Source: Burkholderiales bacterium (lineage in GTDB: Bacteria > Pseudomonadota > Gammaproteobacteria > Burkholderiales > Burkholderiaceae_E). Taken from it: a DNA stretch of 50,968 nt. Of this stretch, positions 1 to 8,053 are shown piece by piece. Positions within the stretch are counted from its first letter, which is position 1; each line of letters begins with the position of its first letter. The stretch lies in the NCBI GenBank assembly GCA_029977705.1, contig JAPOKJ010000023.1, forward strand, positions 1 through 50,968. The letters run 5' to 3'. A program made the position numbers and the translations under genes. The notes under the pieces were generated by a model, which worked only from the letters and a program-made list of their open reading frames with translations, ran no database searches and was not told where the DNA came from.

Positions 1-363
1 AGCCTGACGCGCCCGCTGGATGGTCTTTGTGATGAGTTCCATCGCGAATGTCGGGTGTTGCCTCAGGAAGTCTTCGAGAAAGGGCCTTGAAATCACCGCG
101 CAATCGCTTGCTTCCAAGGCGACGACCGAGGCGGATCTCGGCCCTCCATCCAACGACATTTCGCCGAAAAACTCAAGGGGCTTGTATTCGTTGTAGATGA
201 CTTCCTTGCCATCGGGATCGCACGAAAACGAGCGGACGCGCCCCTTCATCAGAACGAAGAGAACATCAGAGAAGTCGCCTTCCTGAATGATGATCGCGTT
301 CTTTGAAAAGTGCCGTCTGGGCGCGAATTCCACGAGCTGGGGAAGGAAGGAGGATGAGCTCAA
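1..363 (-). CDS. Crp/Fnr-type cyclic-nucleotide-binding regulator, partial
   Basis: Reading leftwards off the window edge, this frame encodes a cNMP-binding beta-roll: an N-terminal segment SSSFLPQLVEFAPRR, then IIIQEGDFSDVLFVLMKGRVRSF, the phosphate-cassette region FFGEMSLDGGPRSASVVA, and the long helix AMELITKTIQRARQA where the window ends. In Crp/Fnr proteins a DNA-binding helix-turn-helix would follow; it lies outside the window. The only start I can place is TTG at 363, directly after an in-frame TGA and with no convincing Shine-Dalgarno, so the start is weak. The gene lies downstream of another cNMP-fold gene and a LuxR-type gene on the same strand, probably one transcript. Codon use is less G/C-biased than the rest of the window. 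Confidence 0.7.
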   Translation of the reverse strand, partial: MSSSSFLPQLVEFAPRRHFSKNAIIIQEGDFSDVLFVLMKGRVRSFSCDPDGKEVIYNEYKPLEFFGEMSLDGGPRSASVVALEASDCAVISRPFLEDFLRQHPTFAMELITKTIQRARQA

Positions 364-421
364 GTCTGGTCAGGCAGGGAGAGTAGGGTCGGTCCAAGTG
401 TCTTCAAGTTGACCCCATGGG

Positions 422-823
422 TCAAGCTGGATTTCGGAAACCTTCGGGCACCGCCGTCTCCCTGGCCTTCTCCAGGGCAGCCGCCAGGAAGGTGATGGCA
501 ATCGGCGGGCTGTTGTTCAGCATTTGCAGCAGCGCTGCATGCGGTATGCGGGCGCATGTGCAGGCCGCGCTGGTGATGACCGATGCCGTACGCTCCTTCT
601 CAAACAAGGAATACTCGCCGACGACGGAGCCGGCGCCCCGGGACGCCACCCTTTTCGTCTCGCCCAAAGGAGAATGGGCAACGATATCGACCTGGCCGCT
701 GAGGATGACCAGGCAATAGGTCCCGATTTCGCCTTGTCGCATCAGCACGGCGCCCGCAGGGTAGTGCTCGACGGGCGCCTTCGAACACAGCTCCAGAATG
801 GCTGCGCGGCTGGGGCTGACCAT
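422..823 (-). CDS. small cyclic-nucleotide-binding-fold protein
   Basis: A 133-residue protein made almost only of a cNMP-binding domain: VEHYPAGAVLMRQGEIGTYC and VILSGQVDIV, then GAGSVVGEYSLFEKERTASV as the ligand-binding cassette, then a C-terminal helix FLAAALEKARE. The usual Arg-Thr-Ala cassette residues are present (ERTASV). There is no DNA-binding domain, so it may be a stand-alone sensor or partner of a neighbour. It starts 3 bases after the stop of the LuxR-type gene at 827-1507, which indicates one operon. A second cNMP-domain gene follows at 363. A split two-domain protein is possible but the gap contains stops in frame. Confidence 0.75.
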   Translation of the reverse strand: MVSPSRAAILELCSKAPVEHYPAGAVLMRQGEIGTYCLVILSGQVDIVAHSPLGETKRVASRGAGSVVGEYSLFEKERTASVITSAACTCARIPHAALLQMLNNSPPIAITFLAAALEKARETAVPEGFRNPA

Positions 824-826
824 GAA

Positions 827-1507
827 CTACTCCGTGACCACGTTGGCTACAGGTCTGATAGGGGGCAGTTTGGCGATTCTTAACAAAAGCCCTCTCATGC
901 TCCCACTGTCGGTCTTGTTGAGTAGCGACTTGATGTGGGTCCGGATCGTGGTGACGGAAACATCCAGCCGCTGCGCGATGTTTTTGGGCTCGTGACCCGC
1001 CATCAGTTCCTCGAGAACGCGCATTTCGGCGCTGGTCAGGCCTTGTGAGCGGGCGAAAGCCCAGAGGCTGGAGGCCTCGCACAGCCGCCGCCGTTCGGTG
1101 GTGACCAGAACGCCTGAGCCGGCTGCGGTGTCATCCAGATAAAGGGGAGAGAAAGCTGCTGCAAATTGGTGCGCGCCATCGCCCAGCAGGATCAGGCGGC
1201 GATGTCCTTCTGAGGCCAGCCGAGCATTCCTGCAAAAGTCCTGAAAAAGCGGGGAACGCCGGTCACCGGCTACGGCGGTAGTGTCCATCTGGTCGGCGAT
1301 GCCGCAGGCCTGGAAGGCCAGTCGGGCGCGTTCGTTCAGGAAGCACAGTTCAAGCCGCTCGTTGAAAATGGCAATCCCGAACCCTACATCATTCAGCAAG
1401 CCCCTGAGCCAGCCCTGGATGACTGCACCGTCTTTCGCCGATGGCAATAGGGAGGGCTCAATCCAGCGTGGTGGACTCCATTCGGCCCTGATCATGGCTG
1501 TCGTCAT
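827..1507 (-). CDS. LuxR-family helix-turn-helix transcriptional regulator
   Basis: A 226-residue regulator. Residues about 30-135 resemble a PAS-like sensor (GFGIAIFNERLELCFLNERAR), and the C-terminus carries a GerE/LuxR helix-turn-helix: LTSAEMRVLEELMAGHEPKNIAQRLDVSVTTIRTHIKSLLNKT. That motif is the canonical four-helix DNA-binding domain of the family. The ligand or signal is not visible. It is the first gene of a minus-strand set with two cNMP-binding genes downstream, so it probably controls or cooperates with them. Two palindromes lie 80-110 bases upstream and may be its control sites. Confidence 0.85.
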   Translation of the reverse strand: MTTAMIRAEWSPPRWIEPSLLPSAKDGAVIQGWLRGLLNDVGFGIAIFNERLELCFLNERARLAFQACGIADQMDTTAVAGDRRSPLFQDFCRNARLASEGHRRLILLGDGAHQFAAAFSPLYLDDTAAGSGVLVTTERRRLCEASSLWAFARSQGLTSAEMRVLEELMAGHEPKNIAQRLDVSVTTIRTHIKSLLNKTDSGSMRGLLLRIAKLPPIRPVANVVTE

Positions 1508-1585
1508 TCTGCGATCCTTTGGGTCCCCTCGTGAAAGTGGAGGACATCTGGCCGAAGCTTAGGTTCTGACCATCAAGGACACACG

Positions 1586-1619
1586 GTGATATTCACCCCG
1601 ACTTTGTGAAATATTCACA
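1586..1619 (-). promoter_or_regulatory. paired GTGA...TCAC palindromes upstream of the luxR-type gene
   Basis: Two inverted repeats lie in the 240-base gap upstream of the LuxR-type gene: GTGATATTCAC at 1586-1596 and TGTGAAATATTCACA at 1605-1619. The second is TGTGA-N5-TCACA, one base shorter in spacer than the classical Crp site TGTGA-N6-TCACA. Their centres are 21 bases apart, about two helical turns, so a protein could bind both on one face. Given the cNMP-binding proteins downstream, autoregulation is plausible, but no binding is shown. Confidence 0.45.
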
Positions 1620-1630
1620 TCCCCCAAAAC

Positions 1631-1658
1631 GAAAAGCCACCCCCCCGGGTGGCTTTTC
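1631..1658 (-). terminator. strong hairpin terminator, bidirectional in form
   Basis: A perfect 12-base inverted repeat, GAAAAGCCACCC at 1631-1642 and GGGTGGCTTTTC at 1647-1658, with a four-base loop. The A/T-rich outer arms give a short T run on either strand. It lies 90 bases past the stop of the small gene ending at 1748, so it most likely ends the leftward 4888-to-1748 transcript and isolates the luxR-type operon. Confidence 0.75.
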
Positions 1659-1747
1659 CTTGCACCATCCAACTCTCCAAAACACGGACCTCTCAGTCCG
1701 TCGCTTCAGTCCCGGAGCGTGGTTGTCCCTTCAGACCTCGAAGTGAC

Positions 1748-2083
1748 CTACTGCAATCGTGGTGCCGGCTCGTTCGGGCCCGGCACCGCGGCACTGGCGC
1801 CGGCCTGAGCCGGCGGCACGAGGCCGCGAATCTGGTTGAAAGTGGCTTCCACCAGCAGCGCCCCCTGGGCGCCAGACTGGTAGAGGGCGCCCATGAGCTG
1901 CACTGCATTGGCGGCCGGGCCCTTGAAGACCCAGGTGCAATTGTTCAGGGTGCTGCCGCGCAGCGAGACGGGCTCGTTGCCTTCGTACTCGAGGCTGCAA
2001 CCGTCAAAGGTGCAGGCCTCGAAATCCTGGCCATCGAGGGCCACCGCGGTGTTCCTGAATGCCTGCTTTTCGTGTTTGGCCAT
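1748..2083 (-). CDS. small protein of unknown function
   Basis: A 111-residue protein beginning MAKHEKQAFRN. Its middle reads as short hydrophobic-polar repeats reminiscent of strands (VALDGQDFEACTFDGCSLEYEG, VSLRGSTLNNCTWVFKG), then a helix-like AANAVQLMGALYQSG and a Pro/Ala-rich tail. I do not recognise the family; the strand pattern is faintly pentapeptide-like but too short to claim. I start it at the ATG at 2083 because the longer frame upstream is Arg/Pro-rich shadow sequence. It is the last gene before the terminator at 1631-1658 and follows the amidohydrolase by 172 bases in which I see nothing else. Confidence 0.55.
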   Translation of the reverse strand: MAKHEKQAFRNTAVALDGQDFEACTFDGCSLEYEGNEPVSLRGSTLNNCTWVFKGPAANAVQLMGALYQSGAQGALLVEATFNQIRGLVPPAQAGASAAVPGPNEPAPRLQ

Positions 2084-2255
2084 CTGGTCGATCCCCTGGT
2101 CGGGGCCTGGCCCCGGTTGCGTCGCCACTCTTGGTGGTTCTGGTATGTGAACCAGTGTTGAGCGGCGCCGGCAGGCCCTCAAGCCTGTGGCGCGGGTCGG
2201 CGGGCAGGGCCCGACAGACGGGGTCGCCGGCCCCCGGGGCCAGGCCGATGCCTGG

Positions 2256-3914
2256 TCAGGCGATCGCCTTGACGCCCTGGTCGGCGGCGGCATGGGGTTG
2301 GCCGCCCAGCACGGTGCCCCAGACGGCAATGTCCTTGAGACGGCCCGGATCGACCTGCAGGGGATCTTCCTCGAGGACGGCGAAATCGGCGCGCTTGCCG
2401 GTCTCGATGGAGCCGATCTCGTGATCCAGGTGCAGGGTATAGGCCGCCCCCAGGGTGACCGCTTCGAGTGCCTCGCGCACGTCGATCCGCTCGTAGTGGC
2501 CGAGCACCTGTCCGCTGGCGGTCAGGCGATTGACGGCGCACCAGGCCAGGTGCAGGGGCCCCAGCGGCGTGACCGGTGCGTCGGAGTGGATGGCGTAGGG
2601 CACGCCGATTTCCTGGGCCGAGCGGCACGGGTTCATGCGCTCGGCGCGATCGATGCCCAGGGTGATGTCGCGATGGGCATCGCCCCAGTAGTAGTGATGG
2701 TTGGCAAAGAAGTTGGCGCACAGTCCCAGGGCCTTCATGCGCCGCAGCTGCGCCCGGCTGGCGGTCTGGCAATGCTGGAGCGTGAAGCGGTGGTCGCTGC
2801 CGGGTTGCTCGCGCAGGGCCTGGGCCAGGCAGTCCATGGCAAAGTCGATGGACTCGTCTCCATTGGTGTGCACATGCACCTGTACGCCATGTCTGAGGCC
2901 GAGTGCAAAGGTGCGGCGCAGGTATTCAGGCTCGACATACCACAGGCCTTGTTCGCCGCCCAGGTAATGGGGCCAGCGCACGCGCGCGGTAAAGCCCTGG
3001 ACCGAGCCGTCGGCATGGGCCTTGACCAGGCCCAGCAGCAGCTTGTCGGTGGAGCGTTGCCTGAGGCTGGCGGCGCGCTCGATCACCTGCTCCGGGGTAT
3101 AGCCCCGGACATGCAGGGCGGGCATGAAACGCAGCGGGTAGTCCGCGCTGGCGGTGATGCGCAGCAGCTGCTCGATGGCGGCGTCGGGAATCGGTGTGGC
3201 CAGGTCGGTGGCGGTGGTCACGCCCTTGCGTACGGCCAGCTGCGCGAAGGCGCGCGCGCCAGCCTCATCGCCGGCCAGCGCCGCGCGGTCGTAGCCCGCC
3301 TTCAGGAGCACGGGTGTCATGACCTCGGGACCGCGCAACTCGCCATTGGGCAGGCCGTCCTCGCCCAGGAGGACACCGGGATGTTCATGACGGGTGTGCA
3401 GGTAGCCGGCCGCTTGCAGGGCGACGGTATTGGCATTGGTGATGTGGCCGCTGGCATGCAGCAGGACCACAGGCCGTGTCTTGCTGACCTGATCCAGATC
3501 GTGGCGGTTGCAGCGCCGGCCCTTGAAGTAGATGGGGTCGAAGCCCCAGCCGATGAGGGCGCCGTCCGGGTCGGTTCGTTCGGACTGTGCCTGGCGCAGG
3601 CGTTCGACGACGGCATCGATCGAACCGGCACCGGCCCAGATGCGGCCATCGGGCGCCATCCGGTCCTGGAAGCCGCAGTAGACGTAGCGCCAGTAGGTGC
3701 CTTCGCCGACATGGGCATGGCCCTCGACGAAGCCGGGCAGCAGTACCTTGTCGGCAAAGCGCTCATCGATCTCGAAGGACCCCCAGGCACGCAACTGTTC
3801 GGGGGTGCCGACGCCCAGGATGCGGCCGTCGCGTACCGCCACGCACGGGCCTTCCGGGCGCGCCGGGTTCAGGGTGATGATGCGGCGGGCACGAAAGACG
3901 GTGATGGATGACAT
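2256..3914 (-). CDS. YtcJ-like metal-dependent amidohydrolase
   Basis: A 552-residue amidohydrolase-superfamily enzyme of the YtcJ/amidohydrolase-3 type. The start at 3914 (MSSITVFRARRIITLN) matches the family's N-terminal beta-sandwich; longer upstream frame is shadow. Metal-site motifs are in order: GFVEGHAHVGEG, LVKAHADGSVQG, VHVHTNGDE, TLQHCQ and IHSDAPVTPLGP, and the C-terminal GSIETGKRADFAVLEEDP closes the sandwich. Family members hydrolyse amide or related bonds of varied small molecules; the substrate here is not evident. It sits 41 bases downstream of an FAA-hydrolase-family gene, so the two probably act in one catabolic route. Confidence 0.88.
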   Translation of the reverse strand: MSSITVFRARRIITLNPARPEGPCVAVRDGRILGVGTPEQLRAWGSFEIDERFADKVLLPGFVEGHAHVGEGTYWRYVYCGFQDRMAPDGRIWAGAGSIDAVVERLRQAQSERTDPDGALIGWGFDPIYFKGRRCNRHDLDQVSKTRPVVLLHASGHITNANTVALQAAGYLHTRHEHPGVLLGEDGLPNGELRGPEVMTPVLLKAGYDRAALAGDEAGARAFAQLAVRKGVTTATDLATPIPDAAIEQLLRITASADYPLRFMPALHVRGYTPEQVIERAASLRQRSTDKLLLGLVKAHADGSVQGFTARVRWPHYLGGEQGLWYVEPEYLRRTFALGLRHGVQVHVHTNGDESIDFAMDCLAQALREQPGSDHRFTLQHCQTASRAQLRRMKALGLCANFFANHHYYWGDAHRDITLGIDRAERMNPCRSAQEIGVPYAIHSDAPVTPLGPLHLAWCAVNRLTASGQVLGHYERIDVREALEAVTLGAAYTLHLDHEIGSIETGKRADFAVLEEDPLQVDPGRLKDIAVWGTVLGGQPHAAADQGVKAIA

Positions 3915-3955
3915 GGGGTCTCGAGGGCGATGTCGGCGATGCAGGCGGTTGCGTC

Positions 3956-4888
3956 TCAGGCCGGTTTGGCGTATTTGCCGGTCAGCTGCGGCGTGGTGCC
4001 GGTCAGGCCTTTCTGTTCGCGTTCCAGGCGCGTCTCGCGCGCCCAGGTGCGCTTCAGGTCGTCGCGCACGCTGATGGTCAGCCTGCCCATGCCCTCGCAC
4101 TCGAGCTCGACCTTGTCGCCATCCTGGAACGCCGACAGGCCTCGGTGGTTGGTACCGGTGGCCAGGATGTCGCCGGGCTCGAGCTCGTGGATGCTGGTCA
4201 TCCACTCGATGCTGCGCGCGATGTTGTGCGCCATGTCATCGGTGTTGAAGTCTTGCTTGAGGGTGCCATTGACCCACAGCCGGACTTGCAGCTTCATCGG
4301 GTCCTTGACTTCGTCGGCAGTGACCAGGTAGGGGCCGATCGGTGCGAAGGTGGCGCGCGACTTCATCTGATAGAAGGAATTGTTCTCGGGGATCACGCCG
4401 CGTGCCGACCCGTCGATGAAGTTGACGTAGCCAAAGACATGATCCATGGCCCGCGCGGCCGGCACATTGGCCGCCTTCTTGCCAATGACGACGGCCAGTT
4501 CGGCCTCGCCTTCGAAGATGGTGGCGGGAATGTCCGGCAGCACCATGGTGTCGCCATGGCCGATGATGCAGGAGGGCGACTTGTGGAAGGCGTTGATCGG
4601 TGCCGGTGCCTTGCGGGTGCCGTTTTCCATGTAGTTGACGGCCATGCATTCGACATTGACTGGTTTGGGCAGGGGCGGCCGGATCTTGACCTGGGTGACG
4701 GGCACGCCCTTGCCGGTGGCCACGGCGCGGTCGATGCGGGCGCGCATGTCGGGAAAGTGGGCGATCAACTGGTTGATGAGATCGCCGGCCCCGGTATGGG
4801 GAATATTGCGCACGACAGACATGATGTCGACCACCTGGTCGCCCTTGAGCACGCCGAGCCTGAAATCATTGAAGTACATCAGTTTCAT
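3956..4888 (-). CDS. fumarylacetoacetate-hydrolase-family protein
   Basis: A 310-residue member of the FAH family, which cleaves C-C bonds or decarboxylates 2-oxo acids in aromatic and dicarboxylate catabolism. The metal-binding region reads FEGEAELAVVIGKKA, followed by VFGYVNFIDGSARG, the PIGPYLVTADEVKDP segment and the C-terminal LEPGDILATGTNHRG typical of the fold. The start at 4888 is fixed by a good AAAGGAG site seven bases upstream. Upstream in-frame codons are out of register with any ribosome site. It heads a leftward set with the amidohydrolase at 3914. A TATGAT -10-like hexamer lies at 4934-4929 on the same strand, without a clear -35. Confidence 0.9.
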   Translation of the reverse strand: MKLMYFNDFRLGVLKGDQVVDIMSVVRNIPHTGAGDLINQLIAHFPDMRARIDRAVATGKGVPVTQVKIRPPLPKPVNVECMAVNYMENGTRKAPAPINAFHKSPSCIIGHGDTMVLPDIPATIFEGEAELAVVIGKKAANVPAARAMDHVFGYVNFIDGSARGVIPENNSFYQMKSRATFAPIGPYLVTADEVKDPMKLQVRLWVNGTLKQDFNTDDMAHNIARSIEWMTSIHELEPGDILATGTNHRGLSAFQDGDKVELECEGMGRLTISVRDDLKRTWARETRLEREQKGLTGTTPQLTGKYAKPA

Positions 4889-4983
4889 GGAGTCTCCTTT
4901 GCGGTGGGGCACGTCCCCTTCGCGACGTATCATAGGCCGCAGCAGCGGGTGATCCGTGCCCGCATCCCACTGGAGCGACCCCC

Positions 4984-5388
4984 ATGAACGCACTTCGATC
5001 CCCTGCCCGCCGAACCGTGCTGATGGCCGGCGGTGCTGCTGCAGCCCTGCCCGCGCTGGGTCAGGCGGCCATGGCTGGCGGGCCCTCGCGTGCCGAACTG
5101 GTGCTGTCCGGCCGGGTTCGCGATGCGCGCGGCCAGGTGGTGCGCGGTGGCCGCCTCCAGATGCCGCGGGGCCTGGTGGCGCTTACCGACGGCGACGGCC
5201 GTTTCTTCTGGCGCGGCCCGATGCCCTTGAATCAGGCCCTGCGCTGCGAGTTGTCCTCGGCGGCGGGCGCCTGTCCGATCGAAGCGGACTTGGCGGCCGG
5301 GCTGGCCGGTCCCGGCGTGTCGGGCATGACGCGGGTCCGCGACCCCGAGGGAACCTGGCGCGTTACCCTGGATATCCGCCTGTCCTGA
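4984..5388 (+). CDS. Tat-exported small protein with transthyretin-like fold
   Basis: A 134-residue protein whose N-terminus is a twin-arginine signal (SPARRTVLMAGGAAAALPALG), so the mature part is likely exported folded. The mature region ELVLSGRVRDARGQVVRGGRLQMPRGLVALTDGDGRFFWRG resembles the carboxypeptidase-regulatory or transthyretin-like beta-sandwich, also the shell of intradiol dioxygenases, but no metal ligands are visible. Two Cys lie in the second half (RCELSSAAGACP). It is 31 bases upstream of the P-type ATPase gene on the same strand. Function unknown; the fold call is an inference. Confidence 0.6.
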   Translation: MNALRSPARRTVLMAGGAAAALPALGQAAMAGGPSRAELVLSGRVRDARGQVVRGGRLQMPRGLVALTDGDGRFFWRGPMPLNQALRCELSSAAGACPIEADLAAGLAGPGVSGMTRVRDPEGTWRVTLDIRLS

Positions 5389-5419
5389 ATTTTCCTGCGG
5401 GCCGCCGTATGATGGGGGC

Positions 5420-8053
5420 ATGGAAGAAACCTCCTCGCTGAAGGGCCTCGATGCGGCCCAGGCGGCCGAGCGCCTCATCAGTGACGGACCCAACGAACTG
5501 GCGGCCTCGCAGGGGCGCGGCATCCTGCGCATCGTGTTCGAGGTGCTGCGCGAACCGATGCTGGCCCTGCTCTTGGCCGCCGGCTTCATCTACATGCTGC
5601 TGGGCGACCTGCGCGAGGCGCTGATCCTGCTCAGCTTTGCGGGTTTGTCGGTGTTGATCACCGTAGTCCAGGAATCGCGCACCGAAAAGGTGCTGGCCGC
5701 CCTGCGCGATCTTTCCAGTCCCCGTGCCCAGGTGATCCGCGAGGGTCGGGTGCTGCGCATCGCCGGCCGCGAGGTGGTGCGCGGGGATCTGCTGATGCTG
5801 GCTGAGGGCGAGCGCGTGGCGGCGGATGCGCGCCTGCTCCAGGCGCACGACCTGCAGGCGGACGAGTCCCTGCTGACCGGCGAATCGGTGCCGGTACGAA
5901 AGCGGGCGGCTGAGGCGTCGGCGAGCCTGACGCCGCGACCCGGCGGCGATGACCTGCCCCATGTCTATGCCGGGACCCTGGTGGTGCGGGGGCAGGGTCT
6001 GGCCGAGGTGACCGCCACCGGGCCACGCAGCGAGATGGGCCGTATCGGCCAGTCCCTGCAATCGCTCGAGGTGGCTGCCCCGCACCTGCAGCAGCAGACG
6101 CGTCGCCTGGTGTTGGCCTTCGCGGCGGTGGGTGCGTTGGTCAGCCTGTTGGTGGTGGTGCTTTACGGGCTCTTGCGCGGTGACTGGCTGCAGGCCTTGC
6201 TGGCGGGCATTGCCGTCGGCATGTCGATGCTGCCCGAGGAGTTTCCGGTGGTGCTGACGGTCTTCATGGCGATGGGCGCCTGGCGCATTTCCAGGGGACG
6301 GGTGCTGACGCGGCGCGCCTCGGCCATCGAGACGCTGGGATCGGCCACGGTGCTGTGCAGCGACAAGACCGGCACCCTGACCGAGAACCGCATGACCCTG
6401 GTCGAGCTGCGCTTGCCGGGCGGCGTAACGTTGCGCCTCGATCAGCCTGATGCCGCACCCGATGACGCCGCACTGGAGCTGATCCGGATCGGCGCGCTGG
6501 CCTGTGCCCGCGAGCCCTTCGATCCGATGGAGCGGGCCTTCCATGATGCGGCGCGGGTCAGGCTGGGTGAAGGCTGGGCAATGCCGCAGGCCCAGGCGCT
6601 GCGCCACAGCTATGGCCTGCGGCCCGAGTTGCTGGCCATGTCCCAGGTCTGGCAATTGTCTGTCGATCCGAACCTGTCCGGCGAACCTCAATTGTCCGGC
6701 GATCCGCAATTACCCGGCGATCCGCAACGGTTGCGCATCGCCAGCAAGGGTGCACCCGAGGCGATCGCCAGCCTTTGCGCGCTCGATGAGGCCGCACTGG
6801 CTGCCTTGCGCATCGCACTGGCCGACATGGCCGAGCGCGGGTTGCGTGTGCTGGGCGTGGCGCAGGCGCACTGGCCGGATGATGTCTCGCAGCCGTTGCC
6901 GGCGTCACAGCAGGGCCTGCCCCTGCGCTTCATGGGTCTGGTCGGACTGCTGGACCCGATCCGTGCCAGTGTGCCCCCGGCGGTGCAACAGTGCCGCGAT
7001 GCCGGCATCCGCGTGATCATGATCACCGGTGATCATCCGGCCACTGCCCGTGCCATCGCGCGCCAGGCCGGCATTGCCGAGGGCGATCTGGTCAGTGGTC
7101 CCGAACTGGCTGCGATGGACGATGCGACGCTGGCCTCGAGGGTGCGCAGCGTGACCGTGTTTGCGCGCATCCTGCCCGAGCAGAAGTTGCGCATCGTGCA
7201 GGCGCTCAAGGCTCAGGGCGAGGTGGTGGCGATGACCGGTGACGGTGTGAATGACGCACCCTCGCTCAAGGCTGCCGACATCGGTGTGGCGATGGGTGGC
7301 CGCGGCACCGATGTGGCCCGCGAGGCCTCGGCGATCGTGCTGCTCGATGATGATTTCGGCGCCATCGTGCGCACCATCCGCCTGGGCCGGCGCATCTACG
7401 ACAACCTGCGCAAGGCGATGGGCTTCATCCTTGCGGTCCATGTGCCGATCGCCGGCCTGGCCCTGCTGCCCCTGTTGATGGGCTCGCCCATCCTGCTCGG
7501 TCCGGTGCACATCGCGTTTCTGGAGATGGTCATCGACCCGGTGTGTTCGCTGGTGTTCGAGGCCGAACCGGATGAGGATGACGTGATGCAGCGGCCGCCC
7601 CGGGCGCCGGCTGAAGCGCTGTTCCCGGGGGCCATGATCGGGGCCTCGCTGCTGCAGGGACTGCTGGCCCTGGTGATGGTCGGCACGATTCATGTGTTCG
7701 GACAATGGCGGGGCATGCCCGAGGGTGATCTGCGGGCGCTCAGTTTCTTTTGTCTGGTCACGGCGATCGTGGTGCTCATCTTCGTCAATCGTTCGGCACG
7801 ACGCTCGCCCTGGGCCTTGCTGCGCCACCCCGGCCTCGCCCTGGGCGTGATCGTGCCCACTATTGCGGTGCTGCTGGGGGCCACCCTGCTCTGGCCCCTG
7901 GCGCGCGAGTTGTTTCGCTTCGGCCCCCTGCACGGCGACGACCTGAGCCTGGTGCTGGCCAGCGGTGTGGGGCTTTATCTGGTGCTCGAGGCGCTGCGAT
8001 ACGGCCGCTCGCGCCTTGCCGCAAGGCGGTCGCGTCAGAGCCGGGCGTTGTAG
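5420..8053 (+). CDS. P-type cation-translocating ATPase
   Basis: An 877-residue P2-type ATPase of the inner membrane. In order: cation-transporter N-terminal domain, membrane pair near 45-85, actuator loop LLTGES, a transmembrane ion-site motif PEEFP at 272-276, phosphorylation motif SDKTGTLTENRMT with Asp315, nucleotide-binding domain, hinge TGDGVNDAP near 606-614 and a C-terminal six-helix block. PEEFP replaces the PEGLP or PEGIP of bacterial calcium pumps, so I leave the ion unnamed. The nucleotide domain contains a short hexapeptide repeat (nucleotides 6656-6727). The 3' end overlaps the convergent xthA by 19 bases. Confidence 0.92.
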   Translation: MEETSSLKGLDAAQAAERLISDGPNELAASQGRGILRIVFEVLREPMLALLLAAGFIYMLLGDLREALILLSFAGLSVLITVVQESRTEKVLAALRDLSSPRAQVIREGRVLRIAGREVVRGDLLMLAEGERVAADARLLQAHDLQADESLLTGESVPVRKRAAEASASLTPRPGGDDLPHVYAGTLVVRGQGLAEVTATGPRSEMGRIGQSLQSLEVAAPHLQQQTRRLVLAFAAVGALVSLLVVVLYGLLRGDWLQALLAGIAVGMSMLPEEFPVVLTVFMAMGAWRISRGRVLTRRASAIETLGSATVLCSDKTGTLTENRMTLVELRLPGGVTLRLDQPDAAPDDAALELIRIGALACAREPFDPMERAFHDAARVRLGEGWAMPQAQALRHSYGLRPELLAMSQVWQLSVDPNLSGEPQLSGDPQLPGDPQRLRIASKGAPEAIASLCALDEAALAALRIALADMAERGLRVLGVAQAHWPDDVSQPLPASQQGLPLRFMGLVGLLDPIRASVPPAVQQCRDAGIRVIMITGDHPATARAIARQAGIAEGDLVSGPELAAMDDATLASRVRSVTVFARILPEQKLRIVQALKAQGEVVAMTGDGVNDAPSLKAADIGVAMGGRGTDVAREASAIVLLDDDFGAIVRTIRLGRRIYDNLRKAMGFILAVHVPIAGLALLPLLMGSPILLGPVHIAFLEMVIDPVCSLVFEAEPDEDDVMQRPPRAPAEALFPGAMIGASLLQGLLALVMVGTIHVFGQWRGMPEGDLRALSFFCLVTAIVVLIFVNRSARRSPWALLRHPGLALGVIVPTIAVLLGATLLWPLARELFRFGPLHGDDLSLVLASGVGLYLVLEALRYGRSRLAARRSRQSRAL
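6656..6727 (+). repeat. 18-bp tandem repeat inside the ATPase gene, four copies
   Basis: Four in-frame 18-base units encode LSVDPN, LSGEPQ, LSGDPQ and LPGDPQ. The last three copies (6674-6691, 6692-6709, 6710-6727) are nearly identical in DNA; the first (6656-6673) is degenerate. They sit in the nucleotide-binding domain between the strand ending SQVWQ and RLRIASKGAPE. The near identity suggests recent slippage expansion of an exposed loop. Confidence 0.85.

Noticed and set aside
2187-3911. Long + strand frame of 574 residues opposite the amidohydrolase
   Set aside because: It is Gly/Ala/Asp-rich shadow sequence antisense to a gene with full amidohydrolase motifs, as expected in GC-rich DNA.
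4928-4934. TATCAT/TATGAT hexamers between the FAA-hydrolase and Tat-protein genes
   Set aside because: Resemble -10 elements in both directions but no acceptable -35 at proper spacing, so not called as promoters.
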